A stretch of 64,000 nucleotides of DNA from a bacterium (lineage in GTDB: Bacteria; Armatimonadota; Fimbriimonadia; Fimbriimonadales; Fimbriimonadaceae): positions 186,001-250,000 of the forward strand of contig PNMZ01000001.1 in the NCBI GenBank assembly GCA_013823945.1, in the 5' to 3' direction. Shown here one piece after another: positions 37,588 through 46,213 of this stretch. Every line of letters begins with the position of its first letter. Within the stretch, counting starts at the first letter, position 1. A program made the position numbers and the translations under genes. Below the pieces are notes generated by a model. The model was given only the letters and a program-made list of their open reading frames with translations, did no database searches and was not told where the DNA came from.

Positions 37588-38070
37588 CTAATTTAACGTC
37601 TTTTCAAAGAATAAACTTGTGACGATCTCGCTTGGTGCCATCTTCAGATATTGACCAAACGCTTCACACCGAACAAAGCCTAAACGCTCATAAAATCTTA
37701 TGGCCGCCAGTGAATGAACCCCCGTTTCAAGCATCAGTCGGTTCAGTCCTGAACGGACAATCTCGTCCCGTATCCGTTGAATCACCAAATCGGCCAGCCC
37801 CTGGCCTCGAAAGGGAGCCAGGACAAACATCCTTTTCACCTCACCAAAATCTTCAAAAATCTTCACGCCCCCGCAAGCGGCCGCAACTCCATCAACTGAG
37901 ATCACAAAAAAACGAACTCGAGGTTCAACCAATTCATTGACATTCAAGCCATGCCGCTGGTCTTCATTGTAATGCGAGCTCAACTCAGCATCAAGCTCAA
38001 AAATCAACTTTCGAACACTATCCGTAATCTCCGTAATTTCCTCAATCAGAATTTCACGTTGATCATTCAT
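37588..38070 (-). CDS. GNAT-family N-acetyltransferase
   Basis: About 160 residues of the acetyl-CoA-dependent GNAT fold. The acetyl-CoA loop motif is FVLAPFRGQGLADLVIQRI; beta-4 is GGVKIFEDFGEVKRMFV and the end holds LETGVHSLAAIRFYERLGF, the standard C-terminal motif. The acceptor substrate is unknown. ATG 38070 follows directly after the terminator of the upstream gene; a longer in-frame form would start inside that terminator. Confidence 0.9.
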   Translation of the reverse strand: MNDQREILIEEITEITDSVRKLIFELDAELSSHYNEDQRHGLNVNELVEPRVRFFVISVDGVAAACGGVKIFEDFGEVKRMFVLAPFRGQGLADLVIQRIRDEIVRSGLNRLMLETGVHSLAAIRFYERLGFVRCEAFGQYLKMAPSEIVTSLFFEKTLN

Positions 38071-38088
38071 TGCACTTTCTCCCGACCA

Positions 38089-38124
38089 AAAAGGTGGTCT
38101 CCCCTTTTCAGGGGAAACCACCTT
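38089..38124 (-). terminator. Rho-independent terminator of the DinB-family gene
   Basis: AAGGTGGT-x-TCCCC pairs with GGGG-x-AACCACCTT around a six-base loop; on the - strand it is followed by TTTTTGG. It stands between the DinB gene and the GNAT gene. Confidence 0.88.
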
Positions 38125-38142
38125 CAACAGACATCATCGGCA

Positions 38143-38613
38143 TCAAGTCAATGTAGCAGCTTCGGTTGCCAGATAACTCGAAATCTGTTCCAAATGGTTC
38201 AAGTCATGTTTCAAGACATGGCACAGATAATCGCCAATCGAAATCTCCTCACCGTTCCACACAAATGTTTTGCTATAGTCACTGGACTCCAGCTCGTTCA
38301 GATAGTCAATCGTCATCCCCCGCCGACTCTCATAAACTTCGGCCTCATGGAAAACTTCTTTTTCTCCAAAATGATGCGCATTCGCATGCTCATCCGCATC
38401 GTAGTCTGGAACCGCCCGCCCAGGATGGGTATTCGCAACCCGAATCCGATCTAAAACTGTCTGCTCATAATCCGCAAGGTGAGAAACGACTTCGCGAGCC
38501 GTAAAGCGATCACTGTCAATCCGATCATCTAACCGGTCATGTGGAAAAACCCGAAGGATCCGCTCAACGATCTTTGGACCAGACTGCAAAGCGTGGAGTG
38601 AGTATTCATCCAT
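38143..38613 (-). CDS. DinB-family (YfiT-like) putative metalloenzyme
   Basis: 156 residues, four-helix-bundle DinB fold. Metal-type histidines are in REVVSHLADYE, near the centre, and in the last helix HVLKHDLNHLEQI. Members include thiol-S-transferases and damage-induced proteins of unknown reaction; nothing further can be told here. Cytosolic, with no signal. The gene is alone, with its own terminator. Confidence 0.87.
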   Translation of the reverse strand: MDEYSLHALQSGPKIVERILRVFPHDRLDDRIDSDRFTAREVVSHLADYEQTVLDRIRVANTHPGRAVPDYDADEHANAHHFGEKEVFHEAEVYESRRGMTIDYLNELESSDYSKTFVWNGEEISIGDYLCHVLKHDLNHLEQISSYLATEAATLT

Positions 38614-38806
38614 AGTTCTAGGTTACACAGTCGGGGCTTCATATCCAACCCAAAATTGCAAAATTGCTTGCTTTTTTTCACAAGGCAAATTCATGACAAA
38701 ACTCTCCAGATTCGACCTAGGCTAGGCACAACCAATTCCCAGCCCTCGTACTACCTAAATGTAACCCGCCGCACAACCGTGTGCAGGTAAAAACAAAGGC
38801 AGAACT

Positions 38807-39412
38807 ATGGAACCAAAACTCGTTGTCGTCCCCGAATCTCTCCCCACCAAAGTCTATAACACCGAATCCGTTGGAATCAGCAAAGCCACCCACGACGCCC
38901 ACCTCGGACTCTGGAAAGGCTACGCCAACAAAACCAACGAGATCCGCAAAGCCCTTCACGAAATCGACACTGACCCCGCCAAGGCCAACCAAATCTACAG
39001 TGCCATGCGCGCGCTCAAGGTCAACTATGCCTTTGCCTATGGCGGATATATCAACCACAACGTCTACTTCGACACCATCGGCGGAAACGGTGGCCCCGCA
39101 AACGGCGATGTCGCAACTCTCATCAAAGAAGCCTACGGCAGCTTTGAGCATTGGGAAGCTGACTGGAAATCCACCGGAATGGCTGGCCGTGGATGGGTAT
39201 TCCTGGGCTACGATCACGACGAGCAGCGTGTTCACACTTACATCGGCGATGCCCAAGACACCTTCCCCACTTGGAACCACACTCTCCTCCTAGCGATGGA
39301 TGTCTACGAGCACGCCTACTTCCTGGACTTCCAAACCGCCCGTCTCAAGTACATCGATGCCTATATGCAAGTCATCGATTGGGACGCCGTCAACGCCCGA
39401 CTCTCACGATAA
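38807..39412 (+). CDS. Fe/Mn superoxide dismutase
   Basis: Turns superoxide into peroxide and oxygen, 201 residues. The metal ligands are read as His29 or His32 in THDAHLGLWKGY, His84 in YINHNVYF, and Asp165/His169 in MDVYEHAYFLDF. The stretch GRGWVFLGYD and GGNGGPANGD are family landmarks. The N-terminus departs from the usual HHxxY layout, which places it in a less studied group; Fe or Mn preference is not clear. No signal peptide, so cytosolic. Confidence 0.92.
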   Translation: MEPKLVVVPESLPTKVYNTESVGISKATHDAHLGLWKGYANKTNEIRKALHEIDTDPAKANQIYSAMRALKVNYAFAYGGYINHNVYFDTIGGNGGPANGDVATLIKEAYGSFEHWEADWKSTGMAGRGWVFLGYDHDEQRVHTYIGDAQDTFPTWNHTLLLAMDVYEHAYFLDFQTARLKYIDAYMQVIDWDAVNARLSR

Positions 39413-39452
39413 TCACCAATTCGCCTCTCTGTATATAAGAGATCGTCTCCTT

Positions 39453-39492
39453 CCCCTCTCCGTTTTAATGGAGAGGGGGTTAGGGGGTGAGG
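39453..39492. repeat. Palindromic dispersed repeat, copy 2
   Basis: CCCCTCTCC/GGAGAGGGG around GTTTTAAT with the tail TTAGGGGGTGAGG. Same design as copy 1 at 404-448. Lies between the superoxide dismutase gene and a larger inverted repeat. Confidence 0.75.
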
Positions 39493-39504
39493 TAAATCGT
39501 TACG

Positions 39505-39594
39505 AATTTTCAAAGCATTTTTTGTTCGGCCCGAGGCCAAGCCCTCGCCGATCCGCAAGCGGATCGTCTCCGCCCCGAACAAAAAATTGAAAAT
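39505..39594. repeat. Multi-armed inverted-repeat element
   Basis: Nested arms: AATTTTCAA with TTGAAAAT at the outer ends; ATTTTTTGTTCGG (39517-39529) with CCGAACAAAAAAT (39575-39587), a perfect 13-bp stem; and inside two small hairpins, CGAGG/CCTCG and GATCCGC/GCGGATC. It is a non-coding cruciform-like unit of about 90 bases, directly ahead of the sigma-factor gene. It may be a mobile miniature element or a repeat of the REP/BIME kind; no second copy is in the window. Confidence 0.6.
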
Positions 39595-39646
39595 CCCTCG
39601 AAGAAATCCCGCAAATTCTCAGTTACTATCTATAAGAAGCGGGAAA

Positions 39647-40135
39647 ATGACATACAATCAGGCCCTCAACACGAGCATCATCGGCGACCGAGCCGAAATC
39701 CTCGAACTCTACCGCCCCGAATCCTTCCGCCTCGCCCTCCGAATCACCGGAAACCCCACCACCGCCGAAGACGTCGTGCAATCCGCCTACCTCCGCCTCC
39801 TCCAAGCTCCCAAAATCCCCGCTCTCATCCCCGAACTCATGCGCTACATCCGCCGAACCGTCACAAACTGCGCCATCGATCATCTCCGCCTCCAGCACCC
39901 CCAATCCGAACTAAACGAAAACCTCCCCAATACCGAAAATCCTGTCCTCGACCTCGAAATCAACCAAACCCTGAACCAACTCTCCCCCGAACACCGCGCA
40001 ATCCTTGCACTCCATCTCGGCGAAGGCTATTCCTACAAAGAAATCGCCGACACCCTATCACTCCCGATGGGCACCGTCGCATCTCGGCTCAACCAAGCCC
40101 GAACCGAATTCAAAAAAATTTGGGAGGCAAAATAA
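39647..40135 (+). CDS. ECF-type RNA polymerase sigma factor
   Basis: 162 residues. Region 2 is seen in FRLALRITGNPTTAEDVVQSAYLRLLQ and region 4 in LSPEHRAILALHLGEGYSYKEIADTLSLPMGTVASRLNQARTEFKKIW, the usual two DNA-binding parts of extracytoplasmic-function sigma factors. ATG 39647 has GCGGGAAA just upstream. It is followed, 2 bp later, by a 62-residue gene and then by a large membrane protein and msrB, all in one direction: the sigma factor probably reads an envelope or redox signal passed by the membrane protein. Confidence 0.92.
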   Translation: MTYNQALNTSIIGDRAEILELYRPESFRLALRITGNPTTAEDVVQSAYLRLLQAPKIPALIPELMRYIRRTVTNCAIDHLRLQHPQSELNENLPNTENPVLDLEINQTLNQLSPEHRAILALHLGEGYSYKEIADTLSLPMGTVASRLNQARTEFKKIWEAK

Positions 40136-40137
40136 CC

Positions 40138-40326
40138 ATGCCCCGCATTCAATCAAAGCAAGACCGCCAAATCGACGCCCTCCTCATCGACCACTACGAT
40201 CGCCTCACCCATCCTCCAAAAACCGAACCCGAACTTAACTTAATGCCGACCCTCAACAAGTTAAAGGCCGCAATCTCCAACGCCAAACCAGCAAACCCGA
40301 GCAAAAAACCCGAACCCCAACCCTAA
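40138..40326 (+). CDS. Small basic 62-residue protein in sigma-factor operon
   Basis: Not recognised. Starts MPRIQSKQDRQIDALLIDHYDRLTHP and ends in a Lys/Pro/Asn-rich tail. The helix DRQIDALLIDHYDRL is reminiscent of the short cytosolic helix of anti-sigma factors, but there is no zinc motif. Position between the sigma factor and the membrane protein suggests a control partner, possibly a soluble anti-sigma-like peptide. Low evidence beyond operon context and tight spacing. Confidence 0.55.
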   Translation: MPRIQSKQDRQIDALLIDHYDRLTHPPKTEPELNLMPTLNKLKAAISNAKPANPSKKPEPQP

Positions 40327-40338
40327 AGAAACCACCCC

Positions 40339-42081
40339 ATGGAATCCCTCAAACCCCTGAAAATAATCGGGGCTCTAGCATTGCTATGCCTCGCAATCTT
40401 CCTCGCCATCCCTGATGGAAGGCTCAACACTATGGCTGGCCTCAGGAGCTTGGGTTTCCCAAAATACACCGACCAAACAATGTATCAGGGCAAATACAAA
40501 GAGTTTCTAACAACCGGGTCAAACCTAGAAATCCTCATCGGTAACCGCGACCGAAACCAACTCGATCGTCGTCTCAAACATCTCGATATTGCCCTCAAAT
40601 CACATGATCCCATTTTGCTCGGGATCGCTTCCCGAAACGCGACTCTCAACCTCAGCCCAGCCAGTCGTACCCCCGTCGAACTGCAGCAAATCAGCGAACT
40701 CATGTCAAAAATGGACGACGTGAATGCCGCTGGTCAAGTCCTCGTTCCGACCAACGCATTTTTCCCCCTCCAGCGTGCAAGCATCGCACGTTTCCGAAAG
40801 CAAGATGACCGTGTCAGAACGTTCATCTATCAAGCCGCAGAATGCACCGAATACACAGAATATGCTTGGCAAGAACCAAAAATTCGTTTAGAATCTCTCG
40901 CTTTCCAACCGTCGAAATTCGAAGAATCCAGCGACCTCGCTGCTGTCATGTTCCCGAACCTTGCCCCGCATAAAACGATCATCCGAGATTTGATCGGGGT
41001 CAAAAACCCTTCTCAAAATCTCGACGACCGAATCGCCGCTATCAAAGTAGGGCGATTAATGACAACCTCACCCGAGGTAATCATCACCCAACTCGTCGGC
41101 AAATCAATCATCAATACCGGTGTTTCAATCAACCCGCCCGAAACAACAAAATCCGTCCGCATCGGTGAAAAAGATTGGAAAGCTGTCGTCACCGAGGCAG
41201 ATCCTTCCCACAGAACTTTGCTGGAAAATGCTTATAGATTTTCGGGCCAACCAACATCATTGCCTGACAACTACTATGATTCCGACTGGAACCTTCTTTA
41301 CCAATATGGACCCCTGGTTTCAAAACTCCCTGTCGCAATCTTTCTTGTATTCACCTCCATGACGTGTCTCATCCTGGTTTGTCAAAAAGTCGCCGACAAA
41401 CCGTGGGTGAAGCCAATTCGCTATCTTGCTCTCGTCCCCCTATCCCTTGCCCTCGCCCAAAATTCTACATCGTTCGATTTTCACCTCCCCACGGTCATAA
41501 CCATTCTCGTCGTTAGCTTTCCCATCGCCCTCATTACATTCACTGAAAAATTTGTGCCTGTCATCCATCTCACGATCGTTGGAATCTCGGTCTACTTCTT
41601 CGAAAAAGAAACCGTCCTTTCCGAAGTTCTAATCCACGTGCTCATCATATCCGCCCTCGTACTGTTGACATGGCATAAAAACCGCAAACCAGAAGCAAGC
41701 TTCAGCAAATTCCTATCCATCGCCCTCATCTTTGCTAACCTCGGAATTCTCATACTCTGGATTCCTGTGAGTCTAAATGAGATATCTGGCGTCGCATCGC
41801 TTCCTCTAGTGCTCATCTGCTTGGCACTGTCTTCTCTCGCAATCGTCGATTCAGATCGCCAACTCGCCAGAAGGCAGGCAATTGTCGTTGCCAGCTTGGG
41901 TCTCGCAACCTTCGCCGCAACTGCATTCTTCAGCCTAAAAGTAACCAATAAACTTGCAAACTCCACAAATGACGAAACGCTTTTCGGGCCCGCCCAAGCT
42001 CTAATAAATCGAGATGTCTTTCCCAGTACCACCGAGTCAAACAACCCTGACCAACCCGACGTCAAACTAAAAGACAAATGA
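40339..42081 (+). CDS. Large membrane protein of unknown function in sigma-factor operon
   Basis: 580 residues, no family recognised. One N-terminal helix (IIGALALLCLAIFLAIP) leads to an ~290-residue outside part (residues ~25-325) with helical-hairpin and possibly TPR-like character (LDRRLKHLDIALKSHD, RNATLNLSPAS). Then ~8-9 membrane helices begin at LPVAIFLVFTSMTCLILVC and end at IVVASLGLATFAATAFFSL, with a polar tail. It may sense periplasmic state and hold or release the sigma factor. The last 4 bp overlap the msrB start. Confidence 0.6.
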   Translation: MESLKPLKIIGALALLCLAIFLAIPDGRLNTMAGLRSLGFPKYTDQTMYQGKYKEFLTTGSNLEILIGNRDRNQLDRRLKHLDIALKSHDPILLGIASRNATLNLSPASRTPVELQQISELMSKMDDVNAAGQVLVPTNAFFPLQRASIARFRKQDDRVRTFIYQAAECTEYTEYAWQEPKIRLESLAFQPSKFEESSDLAAVMFPNLAPHKTIIRDLIGVKNPSQNLDDRIAAIKVGRLMTTSPEVIITQLVGKSIINTGVSINPPETTKSVRIGEKDWKAVVTEADPSHRTLLENAYRFSGQPTSLPDNYYDSDWNLLYQYGPLVSKLPVAIFLVFTSMTCLILVCQKVADKPWVKPIRYLALVPLSLALAQNSTSFDFHLPTVITILVVSFPIALITFTEKFVPVIHLTIVGISVYFFEKETVLSEVLIHVLIISALVLLTWHKNRKPEASFSKFLSIALIFANLGILILWIPVSLNEISGVASLPLVLICLALSSLAIVDSDRQLARRQAIVVASLGLATFAATAFFSLKVTNKLANSTNDETLFGPAQALINRDVFPSTTESNNPDQPDVKLKDK

Positions 42082-42488
42082 GCGAAAAATACAGCGTCGA
42101 AAAATCCCCCGAAGAGTGGCGCGAACAACTCACCCCCGACGAGTACCAAGTCCTCCGCAACCACGGCACTGAGCGCCCCTTTACCGGCGAATACTGGGAC
42201 TTCAAAGGCGAAGGCGAGTACCATTGCCGCGCCTGCGGCATCCTCCTATTCGAATCCGGTACCAAATTCGACTCCGGATGCGGCTGGCCCTCATTTTTTG
42301 CCGCCCACAAGCAAGCAGTTGAGTACAAAGAAGACTTCTCTCATGGAATGCACCGCGTCGAAGTCCTCTGCAAATCGTGCGGCTCCCACCTTGGTCACGT
42401 CTTCCAAGACGCCCCCCAAACCCCCTCCGGCCAACGCTACTGCATCAACAGCGTCTGCCTCAACTTCACTCCAAAATCAAAACAATAG
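42078..42488 (+). CDS. msrB: Peptide-methionine (R)-S-oxide reductase
   Basis: Repairs methionine-R-sulfoxide in proteins. 136 residues. Two CxxC zinc pairs (Cys50/Cys53 in CRAC, Cys98/Cys101 in CKSC), the resolving Cys68 in SGCGWPSF, the His of HGMHR and the catalytic Cys122 in RYCINS are all there. Typical cytosolic form without signal. Its ATG overlaps the stop of the membrane-protein gene, so it belongs to the sigma-factor operon, which fits an oxidative-stress response. Confidence 0.97.
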   Translation: MSEKYSVEKSPEEWREQLTPDEYQVLRNHGTERPFTGEYWDFKGEGEYHCRACGILLFESGTKFDSGCGWPSFFAAHKQAVEYKEDFSHGMHRVEVLCKSCGSHLGHVFQDAPQTPSGQRYCINSVCLNFTPKSKQ

Positions 42489-42766
42489 AAATTGGCGGAC
42501 AATATTGGACATGTTTCCCGACATCATCAGTAAAGGCTCGGTGCGCACGATCAACTCAAATTCCTTGATCGGGTCGTTTACGGCGCACTGGCTTGGTACC
42601 CCACCAGCCCTCGCGTGGTTGATGCAAGTATTTGAGCGTCAATGGCTTTGGGATGACCTGCAATACGGCATTGCGAGATTGCATCTACTGCAAAATCGAA
42701 TTCCCAAGATATATTCTTGAAACAAAGTGCTTACGGTAAGATAACAGGATATAAGGAGGTTCAGGC
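42489..42766. other. Intergenic stretch without a clear gene
   Basis: No tRNA, terminator or convincing gene. A reading frame from 42511 to 42720 (70 codons) has no recognisable family and no good RBS. An AAGGAGG at 42752-42758 belongs to the next gene. Confidence 0.4.
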
Positions 42767-43849
42767 TTGAAGTTGTCATTGATTTGTCCATCAATAATTG
42801 CAATTGCCGTCGCTTCATTTTTCGCCAGTTCCTGGTCTTTAATCGCAACTTCGCCAGCACCAATGTCTCGACCGCGCGTAATTGCAGAATGGGAGCCTGC
42901 GTTAGGAACCATGGTCACATGGCCATTTGAAATTCCGGAGCAACTCGTGACTGATTTAGCGAACGGGGCAAAACTCTTCGTCTTAGTAGAAAACGAGAAA
43001 GAGACTAAAGCGGCAGAGAAGCAACTTAAAGCACTTGGACTAAAATCAAAAAGTTTTGAACTTGTTCGCACAAGTTCAAAAACCCAGTGGACGCGCGATT
43101 GGGGTCCACATCAGCTGGTAGATTCCGACGGTCGAAGAGCACTGGTGGATCATATCTTCAAAGGCTACCCTTGGGTTCCAGCTGACACAAAAGTTACCGA
43201 TTTGAAGTATTTTTCAAACGGCCTCGGAGATGATCTAGCGACGGCGGAGCTCGCATCCCATTTCAAAACGTGGCGAGTGGAGATTCCAGCTATTCTTACC
43301 GGCGGAAATTTATTGGTAGACGGCAAAGGAAGGGCATTTTGCACTCACGCCATGCTGGTAGAGAATGAGCCACTCATGGATCAAGATAAGTTTAGGAGGC
43401 TTCTGTTAGACAAACTTGGAATCAGTGACCTTGTCGTCCTCGAAAACACGGAGAAGTTTGGAATTCAACACATTGATTGTTGGCTGAAACTGCTCAATGA
43501 AGAAACCTTGCTTGTAAAGCGTGTACCAGTAGACCACTTCGAACATGATCCTCTTGAGCGGAATGTAGAACGGTTGAGTGCATTGCGCGCTCCATCTGGC
43601 AAACCCTACCGGATCATTAGAATAGATTGTCCGCGCATTCGCCAAGACGAGGTTCCGGCATACACCAATTCGCTAATATTAAATCGTGTCGTTCATGTGC
43701 CGCTTTTTGGAATTGAAGCCGATAAGCAAGCTCTAAAAACATATGCTTCTGCGCTTCCTGGATATACAATAAAGGGGTACGTGTACAAGGGTTGGATGCA
43801 CTTTGATGCCCTCCATTGCCGTACGCGGGCTCTTTTTAAGGAACCGTAA
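42767..43849 (+). CDS. Agmatine/peptidylarginine deiminase-family protein with signal segment
   Basis: 360 residues, PAD_porph family (guanidino-group hydrolases). Conserved features are QWTRDWGPHQL, GGNLLVDGKG, IQHIDCWLKLL and the closing HCRTR with catalytic Cys351. An N-terminal hydrophobic run (SIIAIAVASFFASSW) suggests export, unlike the cytosolic agmatine deiminase AguA. The substrate is agmatine or arginine-containing peptides; unresolved. TTG start with a perfect AAGGAGG eight bases before. The base composition is more even (no strong C excess) than its neighbours, which hints at recent acquisition. Confidence 0.85.
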   Translation: MKLSLICPSIIAIAVASFFASSWSLIATSPAPMSRPRVIAEWEPALGTMVTWPFEIPEQLVTDLANGAKLFVLVENEKETKAAEKQLKALGLKSKSFELVRTSSKTQWTRDWGPHQLVDSDGRRALVDHIFKGYPWVPADTKVTDLKYFSNGLGDDLATAELASHFKTWRVEIPAILTGGNLLVDGKGRAFCTHAMLVENEPLMDQDKFRRLLLDKLGISDLVVLENTEKFGIQHIDCWLKLLNEETLLVKRVPVDHFEHDPLERNVERLSALRAPSGKPYRIIRIDCPRIRQDEVPAYTNSLILNRVVHVPLFGIEADKQALKTYASALPGYTIKGYVYKGWMHFDALHCRTRALFKEP

Positions 43850-44065
43850 AGCTCGACGAATATGTTCGTAAATTGGATATCCGAAGGAGCAGAGCCTGCT
43901 CATTTATAGAGACCATTTTCGAACGTTCCGAGCTATTGGATGAACGGAGTACTTTCTCATCAATACACTTGTTTCCCATTACTCACCAACTGGACATACA
44001 CCAGAATAGACTTCTCCGACCAAGAGCCTAACATACAAGAAATGCCCCGAGGGCAGAAGAATTAT
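43850..44065. other. Intergenic stretch between deiminase gene and tRNA-Ser
   Basis: No reading frame of note, no strong hairpin, no recognisable regulatory motif. Its composition is like that of the deiminase gene, so it may have been gained together with it. Confidence 0.4.
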
Positions 44066-44154
<89 letters not shown>

Positions 44155-44198
44155 GAGCAACGATCATTCTAACCTAAAATCCCAGCCAAAAACAGGCC

Positions 44199-46178
44199 CT
44201 AACGAGTCAACTCCTCAACCCGAGCCATCCCCACCGGACCCTCCCAATCCCCACGAACATAAACCCAAAATCCCGGCTCACCTTTATCTTCCAATCGAAC
44301 CAGAGGCACCCCTGGAAAACTCTTTTCCCAAAACGCCCAATCCACATCTCCGCTCACCCCAATCGCTACCCCCCGGTTGACTTGCCGAACCCCCCGCCCC
44401 AGCGTCCCAATCCCAAATATCCCCTCATCCATCACCCAACTCGTCTGGTTATATGCCTTGTCCCGGGCCCGGATCAACGAACCCCGAAAACTCTTCGACC
44501 CATTCCAAGCCGCATAAACATCGCACAGTCGAATGAATTGACCCATACCCGACCGAATACTCCCATCCAAAATCGGCGGCGACATCACCTCACGCCAAAC
44601 CACTGGCAAACTCGAAATCCGACCCGGCCACATCGACTGAGACTCATCTCGAAAGAGAAAAACCGCCCGATTCAAAACCCGAGCCCCATCCCATCCGATT
44701 TCCTCATCGCCCGTCAGCAACATCGCCTCCCATGCCGCCGCCGCGTAAGCGAGATAAGTCGATAATCCCGCTTCAATCTCCACATCTGCATCCGATGTTG
44801 CCGCGACATCATCAACCCCCGCTCTCATTCGGCCCCGTAGCTCTCCAAATGCCGCCAAACTCTCCTCCTCAAGCCCCTTATCTCCCAACAGGCGCGCTGC
44901 CAAGAGCATCGACTCCACTGCCTCCGCCTGAACTTCATACGAAACCATCACTCCTCGCACTTCCCGTCGATCCGGAAGTTTTTCTCTCAAAGCATCCCTC
45001 AGTTCCCCGAACTCTTGGTCATTCACACCGACCCAATCCGCCAGCGTCAAAAAACGAGGCAATGCCTGTAATCGGCCCTGATCCCCTAATCCCAGTTCCT
45101 TCCGCGCTAAATACTGAATGGACTCAGAATAGTCATCCCGCAACTTATCCCGAGGAATCGAATAAAACTTGGATCGCCGGGCCAACTCCCAATCCGCCGC
45201 GTCACTCGCCGAAGCCCCAGAAACCGCAAAACGATCCGCCACAAATCGAAACTGCCACCGCGCCGCCGCGAGGATCGCTTCATTTTGAGAAACCGAGCCC
45301 AGCCTCGCCAAAACCCGCAACATCCCCGCATTAGTAAACCCCGACTGATAAAACTCAATCTCCTGGTACCCCGGCTTCCACCTTTCAAAAAATCCTCCGC
45401 CCAAAACGTTCACTGCTGGCGAAACTAAAACCGCACCAACACTCTCCTCGACTTGCTGCCGCCGCCCCAAATCAAGCATAAACTCGTACTCATAAGGCAA
45501 CAGCCGTGTTGGAGACTGTAACTGCACTCCAACCAGCTGGCTATACCCCTCCATCTCACTACCCGCCGAAGAAACGCCCCCGCGCATTGCATCCGCTTCT
45601 CTTTTCGCCTCCGACCTCATCAGGTTGGTTTCGAGCTTTTGCTCATTCAGAACAGTTCTTAAAAAACCTAAAAATTTTGAATCACCCAGCGAAATCAAAC
45701 CCTGCATGTCCGGCAAAGCCACCATCTGACCATCCGGACTAAAAACCGCAACATAGAGGTCAATACCATCACCGCGACTCCGCCGAGCCAGCGGCGCAGG
45801 GCCACCCCGCCAAATCGGCTTTGCCAAAGAGTCAACCCGCACACAAACAAACTCTTGGTTCAAAAACTCCGCAACTTCAGGCACTTCAAACAATCGGTCA
45901 AACTGCTGCCGCTTGTCTCCCCAAATGTGCCCAACAAAGAGAAAGAGCGGCTTTTCCGTCCGCCGAGCCTGTAAAACAACGTCATCCCCCCAAACCCGCC
46001 ATTTCACTCGCTGGAACTGACCGGCCCGCATAAAATCAGATCGGGAAGTCGCCAAATCGTCATTTGCCTTCTGATCAATAAAAGGGCGCCCAAAGTGGGC
46101 CAAAGCCGACAAAAGGATCCAAACCGTCACCACGGTGACCGTCGCGCCATAAGTTCCCCTGCGACCCCATACGGACAT
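44199..46178 (-). CDS. DUF255/YyaL-like protein lacking the thioredoxin cysteines, membrane-anchored
   Basis: 659 residues. After one N-terminal helix (VTVVTVWILLSALAHF) comes a thioredoxin-like part (~57-125) that follows the DUF255/SSP411 pattern: an opening RVKWRVWGDDVVLQARRTEKPLFLFVG and then EVAEFLNQEFVCVRVD. The motif CHWCHVM is replaced by HIWGDKR (~84-90), so no redox pair is left. The rest is long and helical (alpha-barrel type in YyaL), with no enzyme site clear to the eye. Located outside the cytosol by its anchor. It ends near the tRNA-Ser gene and is divergent from gatC. Confidence 0.6.
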   Translation of the reverse strand: MSVWGRRGTYGATVTVVTVWILLSALAHFGRPFIDQKANDDLATSRSDFMRAGQFQRVKWRVWGDDVVLQARRTEKPLFLFVGHIWGDKRQQFDRLFEVPEVAEFLNQEFVCVRVDSLAKPIWRGGPAPLARRSRGDGIDLYVAVFSPDGQMVALPDMQGLISLGDSKFLGFLRTVLNEQKLETNLMRSEAKREADAMRGGVSSAGSEMEGYSQLVGVQLQSPTRLLPYEYEFMLDLGRRQQVEESVGAVLVSPAVNVLGGGFFERWKPGYQEIEFYQSGFTNAGMLRVLARLGSVSQNEAILAAARWQFRFVADRFAVSGASASDAADWELARRSKFYSIPRDKLRDDYSESIQYLARKELGLGDQGRLQALPRFLTLADWVGVNDQEFGELRDALREKLPDRREVRGVMVSYEVQAEAVESMLLAARLLGDKGLEEESLAAFGELRGRMRAGVDDVAATSDADVEIEAGLSTYLAYAAAAWEAMLLTGDEEIGWDGARVLNRAVFLFRDESQSMWPGRISSLPVVWREVMSPPILDGSIRSGMGQFIRLCDVYAAWNGSKSFRGSLIRARDKAYNQTSWVMDEGIFGIGTLGRGVRQVNRGVAIGVSGDVDWAFWEKSFPGVPLVRLEDKGEPGFWVYVRGDWEGPVGMARVEELTR

Positions 46179-46213
46179 ACTTCCCCCATTATGTCAGAGG
46201 CTATACTGAACCC

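Noticed and set aside
42511-42720. 70-codon frame between msrB and the deiminase
   Set aside because: No RBS, no family pattern; kept only as a remark.
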